Part shown: positions 37,042 through 45,565 of the stretch, piece by piece
Position numbering within the stretch: position 1 is the stretch's first letter
How the letters are laid out: every line of letters begins with the position of its first letter
Source: Winogradskyella costae
GTDB lineage: Bacteria; Bacteroidota; Bacteroidia; Flavobacteriales; Flavobacteriaceae
Length of the DNA: 64,000 bases
Reading direction: 5' to 3'
Assembly: GCF_013403865.1 (NCBI RefSeq)
Contig: NZ_JABFDK010000008.1
Coordinates: forward strand, 1 to 64,000
The notes under the pieces: generated by a model
The model's database searches: none
Seen by the model: the letters and a program-made list of their open reading frames with translations, nothing else
Told to the model about the DNA's origin: nothing
Made by a program: the position numbers and the translations under genes

Positions 37042-38100
37042 CTAATACTGATAAACAATAGCATTAATATTCATGCCAGCTCCAACACTAGCAAACATAA
37101 TAATATCTCCTTTGTTTATTTCCTGATTTTGTACTTTCCCTTTTAAAATCATATCAAATAAAGTCGGCACAGTAGCAACACTAGAATTACCAAGCATATT
37201 AATAGTCATTGGCATTACGCCTTGTGGCATTTCCATATCGTGTAACTTATAAAAACGATTTACAATGGCTTCATCCATTTTTTCATTGGCTTGATGTATC
37301 AATATTTTTTTGACATCTTTAATAGATACACCACTATTATCAAGACACGTTTTTAAGGCTTTTGGAACATTAGAAAGAGCAAATTCGTAAATCTTACGAC
37401 CATACATTTTAATGTATTTACGTTTTTCTTCACTTTGCTTATCGTTTGTTTCACCGAAGAAAATATAATGCGCTTCATCGTAGGAGAAGGTTGCTGATTC
37501 ATGTGCTAAAATACCACCCTCGGTATCGCTTTGTTCAATAATTGCGGCCCCGGCACCATCGCTATAAATCATTGAATCTCTATCGTGTTTATCAATAACA
37601 CGAGATAAAGTTTCAGATCCAATTACTAAGCAACGCTTTGCAATACCAGAAGCGATAAAAGCCTTAGCTTGTATGACCCCTTCAATCCAACCTGGACAGC
37701 CAAAAAGTAAATCGTAACCGACACATTTTGGGTTTTTGATTTTTAGTAAGTGTTTAACACGAGAGGCTATACTTGGAACCGTGTCGCTTTGCTCTGAGCT
37801 GTGAAGTACATCACCATAATTATGAGCAACGATAATGTAGTCTAAAGTTTCCCTGTCGATATTAGCATTTTCAATAGCTTTTTCTGCAGCAAAAGAGGCG
37901 ATATCAGAATTGGTTAGATCTTCAGTGACATAGCGACGTTCTTGAATGCCTGTAATCGCTTTAAATTTTTCTACAATAACTTCATTAGAATTCTTAATTG
38001 TAGATCCATCCGCATTTAAAAATTGATGATTATAAAAGTTCTCGTTTTTCTCTATATAACTAGGTATATAGCTTCCTGTCCCAGTGATTTTAATCCCCAT
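37042..38100 (-). CDS. 3-oxoacyl-ACP synthase III family (FabH-like)
   Basis: This 352-residue thiolase-fold enzyme condenses an acyl-CoA with malonyl-ACP or a related donor. The catalytic triad is visible: Cys135 in LLFGCPGWIEGV, His in ILIHQANEKMDEAI and Asn in INMLGNSSVATVP. Insertions such as NHQFLNADGSTIKNSNEV and CPGWIEGV instead of the usual AACSGF show that it is a divergent paralogue, not the housekeeping FabH. Its place before a methyltransferase and a glycosyltransferase suggests a special lipid or aryl-polyene-like product, which is inference only. Confidence 0.82.
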   Translation of the reverse strand: MGIKITGTGSYIPSYIEKNENFYNHQFLNADGSTIKNSNEVIVEKFKAITGIQERRYVTEDLTNSDIASFAAEKAIENANIDRETLDYIIVAHNYGDVLHSSEQSDTVPSIASRVKHLLKIKNPKCVGYDLLFGCPGWIEGVIQAKAFIASGIAKRCLVIGSETLSRVIDKHDRDSMIYSDGAGAAIIEQSDTEGGILAHESATFSYDEAHYIFFGETNDKQSEEKRKYIKMYGRKIYEFALSNVPKALKTCLDNSGVSIKDVKKILIHQANEKMDEAIVNRFYKLHDMEMPQGVMPMTINMLGNSSVATVPTLFDMILKGKVQNQEINKGDIIMFASVGAGMNINAIVYQY

Positions 38101-38222
38101 CGTAATATATTTTCGTAATTACAAATTTACTCATTATTAAAGTGGTTTCGTCACTGCGTAGTTTTAAAGATGCAATTTTTGATAAATTCATAATAATTGT
38201 AGTCTGTCACTATATAAAACAT

Positions 38223-38251
38223 AAAAAAGTATTCATTTTGAATACTTTTTT
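38223..38251 (-). terminator. Intrinsic terminator after gcvP
   Basis: Arms AAAAAAGTATTCA and TGAATACTTTTTT with a 3-nt loop lie about 20 bp after the gcvP stop on the minus strand. Confidence 0.85.
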
Positions 38252-38269
38252 ATGTTTTGTCAGTTCTAA

Positions 38270-41119
38270 TTAGGCGTCCATATAAGCTTCAATAGGCGCA
38301 CAGCTGCATATTAAGTTTCGATCTCCGTAGGCATCATCAACACGTCTAACACTTGGCCAAAACTTATTATCTCTCACAAAATCTAATGGGAATGCTGCAG
38401 CTTCTCTGGTATATGGTAATGACCATTCATCAGCGGTAAGCATTCCTAAGGTATGAGGTGCGTTTTTTAACATGTTATTAGTTTCGTCCTTAGATGATTT
38501 ATCAATTTCTTTTCGAATTGAAATCATAGCGTCACAAAAACGATCCATTTCTGCTTTGCTTTCACTTTCGGTAGGTTCAATCATCATGGTTCCTGCGACC
38601 GGGAATGATACTGTTGGTGCATGAAATCCGTAATCCATTAAACGTTTTGCAATGTCTGTAACCTCAATACCGTTGGCTTTAAAATCACGACAATCAATAA
38701 TCATTTCATGAGCAGCTCTTCCTTTTTCACCAGAATATAACGTTGGATAAGATCCGTTTAAACGTTCTTTAATATAATTGGCATTTAGAATGGCAACTTC
38801 CGTGGCTTTTTTCAACCCTCTATAACCTAACATTTTGATGTAACCATAAGAAATAAGGCATACTAAAGAAGACCCAAAAGGCGCCCCTGAAATAGCTGTA
38901 ATAGCCTGATGACCTCCGGTTTTAATAATTGGATTTCCTGGTAAGAAAGGCACTAATTGTTTGGCAACGCAAATTGGTCCAACCCCTGGTCCACCACCTC
39001 CATGAGGAATAGCAAAGGTTTTGTGTAAATTTAAATGACAAACATCGGCTCCAATATTTCCTGGGTTGGTTAAACCAACTTGGGCATTCATGTTGGCTCC
39101 ATCCATATAAACTTGACCGCCGTTATCGTGAATAATCTTTGTGATTTCTTTTATAGACGCTTCGTACACACCATGTGTAGAAGGGTAGGTTACCATTATA
39201 GCCGAAAGATTATCTTTATGTAATTCTGCTTTTTCTCTTAAATCTTCGACATCTATATTTCCATTTTCAGAAGCTTTAGTTACGACAACTTTCATGCCAG
39301 CCATAACAGCACTTGCAGGATTTGTTCCGTGTGCAGATGAAGGAATTAGACAGATATTTCTATGATGATCTCCACGAGATTCATGATAGGCTTTAATAAC
39401 CATTAATCCAGCAAATTCACCTTGAGCACCTGAATTCGGTTGCAGTGATGTCGCTGCAAAACCAGTGATTTCAGATAACTGATTTTCTAAAGCTTTTAAC
39501 ATTAATTTGTAACCTGTGGCCTGATCAGACGGCACAAATGGGTGCATATTACCCCAACTTGGCCAGCTTAGAGGTAGCATTTCTGAAGCTGCATTTAATT
39601 TCATGGTACAAGACCCTAATGAAATCATAGAGTGATTTAGCGCTAAATCTTTACGTTCTAAACGTTTGATGTAACGCATTAATTCCGTTTCAGAATGATA
39701 GGTGTTAAAAACATCGAAAGTTAAAAATTTTGATTGACGTTTTAGATGTGGAGGAATTGTTTCGTTAGCTGAAATAGTTTCAATCTTATCTGTAGTATTT
39801 CCTGTAACCTTTTCAAAAATTGAAATAATATCATTTAAATCTGAAACGGTAGTCGTTTCATTTAAAGCGATATTAATAGTATTGGTATCTGGATAATGAA
39901 AATTAACTTCATTTTTCTCAGCTTCATATTTTACTTTAACAGCATCAGCTTTTATCTGTATTGTGTCAAAATAATGAGAATTTACTTGTTCTAGTCCTAA
40001 GCGCTCTAAAGCATTAGCTAAAGTTGAAGTCGAATCTTTAACTTTATCTGCAATAAAAGTTAAGCCTTTAGGACCATGGTACACAGCATACATACCTGCC
40101 ATAACGGCTAAAAGTACTTGAGCAGTACAAATATTTGATGTCGCTTTATCGCGCTTAATATGTTGTTCTCTAGTTTGCAGTGCCATTCGCAAAGCTCTAT
40201 TACCTGTAATATCTTTTGTGACTCCAATAATACGACCAGGCACATCACGTTTGTAAGCATCTTTTGTAGCAAAATAAGCGGCATGTGGGCCTCCGTACCC
40301 CATTGGTATTCCAAAACGTTGCGTCGTACCAATAACTACATCGGCTCCAAATTTCCCTGGTGCTTCAAGTTTTACTAAACTTAAAATATCAGCAGCAACG
40401 GCGACTTTAATATTCTTAGCGTTTGCTTGTTCTATAAATGATTTAATATCTGTAATCTGACCATTTTTAGCTGGATACTGAACTAAGGCTCCAAAATAAT
40501 CGTCAGAAAGATTATATTCAGTTTCGTTACCAATTACTAATTCAATGCCTATTGGATTGGCTCTTGTTTCAAGTAAATCGATAGTTTGTGGTAATACTAA
40601 ATCTGAAACAAAGAATTTATTAACATTGGCTTTCTTTTGCCCGCGATCTCTAATCGCAAATAATAATGCCATAGCTTCCGCTGCAGCTGTACTTTCATCT
40701 AAAAGCGATGCATTAGCGATTTCCATTCCTGTTAAATCAATAATCATAGTTTGGAAATTCAACAATGCTTCTAATCGACCTTGTGCGATTTCAGCTTGAT
40801 AAGGTGTGTAAGCTGTATACCAACCTGGATTTTCTAATACGTTACGTTGTATAACTGCAGGTAAATTAGTTGGGTAATACCCTAATCCAATGTATGTTTT
40901 GTAAATTTTATTACGTTGTGATAGCTCATTGATATGGCTAAGGTACTCTTGCTCACTCAGGGCAGCATCTAGATTTAAATCGTTATCTAATCGAATGTTA
41001 TCTGGGATGGTTTCAGAGATTAATTGAGTTATGCTTTTAACACCTATTGTGTCTAGCATGGCTTGTTGGTCATCTGAGTTTGGGCCAATATGTCTGAGTG
41101 CAAATGAAGTCGTATCCAT
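38270..41119 (-). CDS. gcvP: Glycine dehydrogenase (decarboxylating), P protein of the glycine cleavage system
   Basis: This 949-residue PLP enzyme decarboxylates glycine and passes the aminomethyl group to lipoylated GcvH. It is the full-length fused form with both homologous halves. RHIGPNSDDQQAMLDTIG opens the N-terminal half, and MGYGGPHAAYFA is typical of it. The C-terminal half holds CHLNLHKTFAIPHGGGGPGVG with the PLP lysine Lys700. The closing WPSVRRVDDAYGDRNLICSC is characteristic. gcvT and gcvH are not in the window. A clear -7 box precedes it. Confidence 0.97.
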   Translation of the reverse strand: MDTTSFALRHIGPNSDDQQAMLDTIGVKSITQLISETIPDNIRLDNDLNLDAALSEQEYLSHINELSQRNKIYKTYIGLGYYPTNLPAVIQRNVLENPGWYTAYTPYQAEIAQGRLEALLNFQTMIIDLTGMEIANASLLDESTAAAEAMALLFAIRDRGQKKANVNKFFVSDLVLPQTIDLLETRANPIGIELVIGNETEYNLSDDYFGALVQYPAKNGQITDIKSFIEQANAKNIKVAVAADILSLVKLEAPGKFGADVVIGTTQRFGIPMGYGGPHAAYFATKDAYKRDVPGRIIGVTKDITGNRALRMALQTREQHIKRDKATSNICTAQVLLAVMAGMYAVYHGPKGLTFIADKVKDSTSTLANALERLGLEQVNSHYFDTIQIKADAVKVKYEAEKNEVNFHYPDTNTINIALNETTTVSDLNDIISIFEKVTGNTTDKIETISANETIPPHLKRQSKFLTFDVFNTYHSETELMRYIKRLERKDLALNHSMISLGSCTMKLNAASEMLPLSWPSWGNMHPFVPSDQATGYKLMLKALENQLSEITGFAATSLQPNSGAQGEFAGLMVIKAYHESRGDHHRNICLIPSSAHGTNPASAVMAGMKVVVTKASENGNIDVEDLREKAELHKDNLSAIMVTYPSTHGVYEASIKEITKIIHDNGGQVYMDGANMNAQVGLTNPGNIGADVCHLNLHKTFAIPHGGGGPGVGPICVAKQLVPFLPGNPIIKTGGHQAITAISGAPFGSSLVCLISYGYIKMLGYRGLKKATEVAILNANYIKERLNGSYPTLYSGEKGRAAHEMIIDCRDFKANGIEVTDIAKRLMDYGFHAPTVSFPVAGTMMIEPTESESKAEMDRFCDAMISIRKEIDKSSKDETNNMLKNAPHTLGMLTADEWSLPYTREAAAFPLDFVRDNKFWPSVRRVDDAYGDRNLICSCAPIEAYMDA

Positions 41120-41146
41120 TAAAAAAAAATGATTTATTTAGTTCTG

Positions 41147-41154
41147 CAAAAGTA
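41147..41154 (-). promoter_or_regulatory. Candidate -7 promoter box for gcvP
   Basis: On the minus strand the sequence reads TACTTTTG, matching TAnnTTTG and followed by C, about 28 bp before the ATG at 41119. Confidence 0.5.
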
Positions 41155-41228
41155 AGGATTTAGGCTAATTTTTTAGTTAAGGAATACTAAAGTTTTTAAC
41201 CGATGTTAGAGGTTATTAACACAATCCC

Positions 41229-41236
41229 TACTTTTG
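41229..41236 (+). promoter_or_regulatory. Candidate -7 promoter box giving a very short or absent leader
   Basis: TACTTTTG matches TAnnTTTG and ends only 4 bp before the ATG at 41241, so transcription would begin at or next to the start codon. Confidence 0.45.
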
Positions 41237-41240
41237 CTGT

Positions 41241-42077
41241 ATGGAAGTTTTAAAACGCATCTTCAACTTTTATTTAAATAGTAGCATTCATGTGGCATTA
41301 GCTGCTTGTTCCTTAGCATGGATAACGTTAATAGAGTTGACTATTGAGTATGATAAATATCTTTTAAGTTTTATTTTTTTTGCAACGATAACGGGTTATA
41401 ATTTTGTGAAATATTTCGGAATCGTTAAGTTTCACCATCGCAGCCTAGCAAGCTGGTTAAAAGCTATACAAATATTCTCATTTATAGCGTTTCTATCCAT
41501 GTGTTATTATTTACTGAAGCTTGAGACAGAAACCTTGATGGTTATTATAATACTTGGAATTATTACATTTTTTTATGCCATTCCTATAATGGTACCAAAA
41601 AAATATTTATTTGATGATCACAAGAATTTAAGACAAGTTAGTGGCTTAAAAGTGTATCTCATTGCTCTAATTTGGATGTTTACAACAGTGCTATTGCCAC
41701 TATTAAATAATGATGGTTTTATGAGCTCTGACGGTGTAATTATATCTGTACAGCGGTTTTGCTATGTGCTCGTATTAATGCTGCCTTTTGAGATTAGGGA
41801 TTTAAACTATGATAGTTTAAAATTGGCAACCATACCTCAAAAAATAGGTGTCAAAAAAACCAAAATTATAGGTGTCGTACTGCTAAGTGCGTTTTTGATA
41901 CTAGAATTTTTTAAAGATGAATTACAAGAAAAATCAATTATTGCGATCGTTATAATTACAGTTATTACGCTGTTGTTTTTGCTATGGTCAAACAAAAATC
42001 AGTCAAAATATTTTAGTGCATTTTGGGTAGAAGGTCTGCCTGTTATTTGGCTATTAATCTTGTTGTTGCTTGGCTAA
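41241..42077 (+). CDS. UbiA-like prenyltransferase superfamily membrane protein
   Basis: This 278-residue integral membrane protein has about eight hydrophobic helices. The segment MLPFEIRDLNYDSLKLATIPQKIGVKKTKIIG matches the second Asp-rich loop of the UbiA superfamily (DxxxD, then TxP and a GxxKT segment). The first Asp-rich motif (NDxxDxxxD) is not recognisable: the corresponding region reads GYNFVKYFGI. It may therefore bind isoprenoids without the usual catalysis, or it may be a divergent member common in flavobacteria. It overlaps the convergent small gene at 42054 by 24 bp. Confidence 0.6.
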   Translation: MEVLKRIFNFYLNSSIHVALAACSLAWITLIELTIEYDKYLLSFIFFATITGYNFVKYFGIVKFHHRSLASWLKAIQIFSFIAFLSMCYYLLKLETETLMVIIILGIITFFYAIPIMVPKKYLFDDHKNLRQVSGLKVYLIALIWMFTTVLLPLLNNDGFMSSDGVIISVQRFCYVLVLMLPFEIRDLNYDSLKLATIPQKIGVKKTKIIGVVLLSAFLILEFFKDELQEKSIIAIVIITVITLLFLLWSNKNQSKYFSAFWVEGLPVIWLLILLLLG

Positions 42078-42317
42078 TTCTTTTTCAAATTGCGATTGAA
42101 GTTTATTGAATTCTTCAGTTTTGAGACACTGCACTTTTGATTGTTCTATGGTTTGGGATAGTTTAGTGTTATTTCTAGAATACTTCTTTGTAATGTGACA
42201 ATACATAAGACGTAATCTTAATTTTAATTGTTCCCAAGTAGAAGCCTCATCATATTGTGCTTTATCACATATGTGTTTTGCTTCATCACAGCTTATAAAT
42301 AAAAAACTTTTTTTCAT
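42054..42317 (-). CDS. Small protein downstream of ECF sigma factor, degenerate zinc-finger type
   Basis: This 87-residue hydrophilic protein is encoded 25 bp after the ECF sigma gene. The pattern CDEAKHICDKAQYDEASTWEQLKLRLRLMYCHITKKYS resembles the small flavobacterial proteins that follow sigma factors and look like the zinc-binding part of anti-sigma factors. The usual HxxxCxxC is degenerate here (RLMYCHIT). Regulation of the sigma factor is therefore only suggested. Homologues are sometimes mislabelled as glycine dehydrogenase. The C-terminal half is probably helical. Confidence 0.55.
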   Translation of the reverse strand: MKKSFLFISCDEAKHICDKAQYDEASTWEQLKLRLRLMYCHITKKYSRNNTKLSQTIEQSKVQCLKTEEFNKLQSQFEKELAKQQQD

Positions 42318-42342
42318 CTTTAATGTCCTTGTAAACGGAATA

Positions 42343-42900
42343 TTATTTATACCAATTATCTTGCATGCATTCTGCTAATGCAGTACGTGCTCTGTGTATA
42401 ATAACCCATAGGTTAGACGCAGTAATTTCCAAATCATTACAAATGGTTTCTGTATCATAACCTAAAATAGTTTTCATCTTAAAAACGTCAGCTTGTTTTT
42501 CTGGTAATTTTCCCAAACAATTGTAGATAGCATCACCTAATTCTGAATTCACTAAATTGTCTTCAGCAGTTTTGTCATTAGTGTCTGCTACGCGTTCCTC
42601 TAACCAATCACCTTCAGTATCAGTGTCACTGTTATAAGTCATTCTAACTTCAGCTTTACCTTTGTTAGAATTTATTTTTCGGTAATGATCAATAATTTTA
42701 CGCTTTAAAATAGAAATAAGCCATGTGCGTTCACTTGCCTCTCCCTTAAAGTTCTTCATGGATTTAAGACCAGCTAAGAATGTTTCAGATATTAAATCTT
42801 GAGCGATTTCTCTATCATTTACACGTGTAATCGTATAATTGAAAAGGTAATCTGAATAAAGTTTCACCCAATTGTTTGGGTCTATTTGATGCTTAGGCAT
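42343..42900 (-). CDS. RNA polymerase sigma factor, ECF (sigma-70) family
   Basis: This 185-residue sigma factor has region 2 (DREIAQDLISETFLAGLKSMKNFKGEASERTW... as DLISETF and TWLISILKRKIIDHYRK) and region 4 (LPEKQADVFKMKTILGYDTETICNDLEITASNLWVIIHRARTALAEC shortened to LPEKQADVF and IHRARTALAEC), the DNA-binding helix-turn-helix. An acidic linker of about 40 residues (SDTDTEGDWLEERVADTNDK) lies between them. A small possible regulator follows. Its target promoters are not evident in the window. Confidence 0.9.
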   Translation of the reverse strand: MPKHQIDPNNWVKLYSDYLFNYTITRVNDREIAQDLISETFLAGLKSMKNFKGEASERTWLISILKRKIIDHYRKINSNKGKAEVRMTYNSDTDTEGDWLEERVADTNDKTAEDNLVNSELGDAIYNCLGKLPEKQADVFKMKTILGYDTETICNDLEITASNLWVIIHRARTALAECMQDNWYK

Positions 42901-42955
42901 TGTTGATTTTCATTGCTGATTCAAAAATAGGTTAAAAATTTGAGAATTAATTTAG

Positions 42956-43849
42956 TTATATAAGATTACTTATAGCCTGTTCTATTGATTGATGTTTAAA
43001 TGTGAAGCCATTATTAATTAATTTTTCTGGAATTACATTTCTACTTTTTAGAACTAACTCTGGTTCTGTGCCTATTAGTTTTGCACCAAACGTTATTAAC
43101 CATTTTGGTTGGGGAATTCCGAAAGGAACTTTAAATGATTTTCTAAGTGTAGTCATTAATTTGGCATTTGTAGTTGGTTTTGGTGAAACAATGTTAAAGA
43201 CTCCGTTGAGGTTGTTCTTTATTAAAAAATCAATAGCTCTTGCAAAATCTGTTTCGTGAATCCAACTCACTTTTTGTTTGCCATGCCATTGCTTTCCTCC
43301 TAATCCAAATTTTGTTAATTGTTTTAGAGGGATTAATGCACCTCCGTTTTTACCTAATACAATTGAGGTTCTTAAGATGACCTTTCTTGTCTGTGGTGTT
43401 TCTATATTATTAAAGGTAGCTTCCCAAGATTTAGCAATATTCATAGAAAAGTCGTTACCAACATCACCGTTTTCTTCCGTCATTTGTTTTTGGTATGAAT
43501 CTTCATAAATTGTTGAAGTAGACATATTAAGCCACACATTTGGTGGTTTTTTGCTTTTAAGAATTGCTTTTCCTAATACGTTAGTAGAATCTATACGAGA
43601 ATCGTGAATCAGTTTTTTATTAGCTTCGGTATATCTACAATCTACAGATTTACCTGTAAGGTTGATGAGTGCATATATACCCTCAAGTGCTTTGGTCCAT
43701 TGGTCTAGATTTTTTGCGTTCCAGTAAATATGATTCGATTTTGTGGGTTTTCTAGTTAAGATTTTAATATCGTAACCGTTACCTGTAAAATAGTTTTCTA
43801 AAACTTGGCCTAAGAAGCCAGTGCCTCCTGCTATGATGATTGTTTTCAT
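42956..43849 (-). CDS. TIGR01777 family NAD(P)-dependent epimerase-like protein
   Basis: This 297-residue extended SDR has the nucleotide-binding start IIIAGGTGFLGQVLENYF, the mid-protein YALINLTGKSV, LRTSIVLGKNGGAL and HETDFARAIDFLI typical of TIGR01777 (YfcH-like). The Tyr-x3-Lys pair is not clear, as usual in this subgroup. Its reaction is unknown. It is the last gene of an operon with two small membrane proteins and a DCC-domain protein, each spaced by 1-3 bp. Confidence 0.85.
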   Translation of the reverse strand: MKTIIIAGGTGFLGQVLENYFTGNGYDIKILTRKPTKSNHIYWNAKNLDQWTKALEGIYALINLTGKSVDCRYTEANKKLIHDSRIDSTNVLGKAILKSKKPPNVWLNMSTSTIYEDSYQKQMTEENGDVGNDFSMNIAKSWEATFNNIETPQTRKVILRTSIVLGKNGGALIPLKQLTKFGLGGKQWHGKQKVSWIHETDFARAIDFLIKNNLNGVFNIVSPKPTTNAKLMTTLRKSFKVPFGIPQPKWLITFGAKLIGTEPELVLKSRNVIPEKLINNGFTFKHQSIEQAISNLI

Positions 43850-43851
43850 GG

Positions 43852-44238
43852 TTAAGACGCTTTAGTTGTTGTGAATACTTGTTTCGATTTTCTTCGTCCT
43901 CTAAAAAACAAGTATAGATTTAAGAATAACATCACGCCTAAATAGATAGTGAATCCACCAATTTTTTTGCTTAATATTTCCATCAAGGTTTGATAGCTTA
44001 TGGTTGAGTATGCGCTAGAGTAGATTTTCATGATATATAGTGCGAACCCGATATTTATGAGGTAAAATCCAATTTCGAATAACTTATTGGTTGCTAATGC
44101 TATTTCTTCTTTGCCTTTAAAAATATCGATCATAAATATTTTGCCATTTTTAAATAGCATTTTAGAAATGTAAATTGTTAGTAAAATAACGATTGGTAAG
44201 TAAATAATGTAGCCGATAATGATTTTAGAATTTTCCAT
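43852..44238 (-). CDS. Small membrane protein, paralogue of the next upstream gene
   Basis: This 128-residue protein has about three hydrophobic helices (9-28, 50-70, 93-112) and a basic tail (FFRGRRKSKQ). It shares a clear pattern with the 117-residue product at 44242-44595: a FKNGKIFMIDIF / YKNGEVFLLNLF segment and NKLFEIGFYLINIGFALYIM / NKLLLIGYYLLNIGYAILTI. The two are tandem paralogues. No known family was recognised. It lies in the DCC-TIGR01777 operon. Confidence 0.65.
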   Translation of the reverse strand: MENSKIIIGYIIYLPIVILLTIYISKMLFKNGKIFMIDIFKGKEEIALATNKLFEIGFYLINIGFALYIMKIYSSAYSTISYQTLMEILSKKIGGFTIYLGVMLFLNLYLFFRGRRKSKQVFTTTKAS

Positions 44239-44241
44239 AAT

Positions 44242-44595
44242 TTATTGATTTAAAAGTTTTTGTTTGTGAATGTATTTTAAAATAAAAATGTTGTTATAGT
44301 GCATTATTGCTAATGCGATGATAATTCTTCCTAAGGTTAAACTCAAAGAGTTGATGATGTCTGTTACGCTTTCTAAATGTTCCCAATAAGCAATAGTTAA
44401 GATGGCGTATCCAATATTTAGTAAGTAATAACCAATTAATAAGAGTTTATTAATACTGGTGACTAAGGGATGGTTTTGGTTGAATAAATTCAGTAAAAAA
44501 ACTTCGCCATTTTTATAAAACAGCCAGCCAACCTTAAGCATAATAAAACTAATTAGAGGTAAATACAAGAGATATGTTATGGCGTTGTAAGTCAT
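44242..44595 (-). CDS. Small membrane protein, paralogue of the next downstream gene
   Basis: This 117-residue protein has about three hydrophobic helices and shares the YKNGEVFLLNLF and NKLLLIGYYLLNIGYAILTI pattern with the product at 43852-44238, so the pair arose by tandem duplication. The start lies 1 bp after the DCC-domain gene, indicating cotranscription. Function is unknown; with no charged or Cys motif inside the helices, a structural or partner role is more likely than catalysis. Confidence 0.65.
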   Translation of the reverse strand: MTYNAITYLLYLPLISFIMLKVGWLFYKNGEVFLLNLFNQNHPLVTSINKLLLIGYYLLNIGYAILTIAYWEHLESVTDIINSLSLTLGRIIIALAIMHYNNIFILKYIHKQKLLNQ

Positions 44596-44596
44596 C

Positions 44597-45418
44597 TTAT
44601 AAAAATAAAATTAGTAGTAAAACGAGAAGGCGGTAAAGTATCCAAGTTGCAGATAAATGCTTTGGTAACGCTAATAGTTTAATACGTCTTATATGCTCAC
44701 ACAACATAAATGAGACTGTTAGCCCAAACCAAAAAAGTAATGCTATTTGTGGTAGTTCTATGATTGAGTTTAGGATTAATACAGGAATCAATATGAAACT
44801 TCCCATTAATGAAATAGTCATAAGATTACCAAAGTAATTCAGTTGCTTTTTAAAGTTTAATTTTGAAATGAATAAAGTTTGAAACCCAATTTGACCGAAT
44901 GCAATTACACTTTCTCTTAATAAATTAGATTCCGGAATTATAGTAATTAATTTACTGAATTTAAAGAGTACAATACTTGTAATGATGGCTGCAAATACAA
45001 TGTAAATTAACCTGTATTTATAATTGAAACTTGGTACACATTGTAACGTCTGTGTTTTGTCTATTTTACTCGGGATAATTACTTTTCTATTATATGAAAT
45101 GAATGCATATAATTTTTTGAGTCCAAACTTTATTGGTTTAAAATTCCCTATGCTTTCTACTAGAGGTATTGAATGACCAATCACTTTAAGTAAACTATCT
45201 ACTCCATAAATTACTGTTTTGCTTTGGTTGTCAAAAAGAGCAATTTCGTTTGAAGCTCTATTTAAATCTATAAAATTTTGTTCTTCATCAGTCAAATTGC
45301 AAAACGCTTTTCTACCATTATGATCTAACATTTTAGATTTTATGAATCCACTTGTATAAACATTGCATAATGGGCAATCTCTGTCGTAAAGTAAGGTTTG
45401 GTTTTGTAGTGTTTTCAT
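44597..45418 (-). CDS. DCC (DUF393) thiol-disulfide oxidoreductase-like protein with C-terminal membrane domain
   Basis: This 273-residue protein has the DCC start LLYDRDCPLCNVYTSGF with the CxxC-type pair Cys15 and Cys18, and GVDSLLKVIGHSIPL later in the domain. About residues 135-270 form four or five membrane helices, which most short DCC proteins lack. It is the first gene of the operon that continues with two paralogous membrane proteins and the TIGR01777 gene. A 26-bp palindrome 17 bp upstream of the start resembles the one before the regulator gene at 46069. Confidence 0.8.
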   Translation of the reverse strand: MKTLQNQTLLYDRDCPLCNVYTSGFIKSKMLDHNGRKAFCNLTDEEQNFIDLNRASNEIALFDNQSKTVIYGVDSLLKVIGHSIPLVESIGNFKPIKFGLKKLYAFISYNRKVIIPSKIDKTQTLQCVPSFNYKYRLIYIVFAAIITSIVLFKFSKLITIIPESNLLRESVIAFGQIGFQTLFISKLNFKKQLNYFGNLMTISLMGSFILIPVLILNSIIELPQIALLFWFGLTVSFMLCEHIRRIKLLALPKHLSATWILYRLLVLLLILFL

Positions 45419-45434
45419 TCTTTTTGTTTGTTTT

Positions 45435-45460
45435 AAACTTTCAGAAAATACTGAAAGTTT
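45435..45460. promoter_or_regulatory. Palindromic operator before the DCC operon
   Basis: The arms AAACTTTCAG and CTGAAAGTTT are separated by 6 bp (26 bp in total). The same arms, with one changed base in each, form the palindrome at 46092-46117. On the minus strand it contains TATTTTCTG, close to a -7 box, so a bound regulator could block the promoter. Confidence 0.7.
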
Positions 45461-45565
45461 TATTTAAAAAAAAATATAATCTTATTTCCTTTGTTTTTGT
45501 TTATTGCTTTTCAATTGTAGTATAGAGCATTCATTTAATAATCTTTATTGAGATTATTAGTTGGG

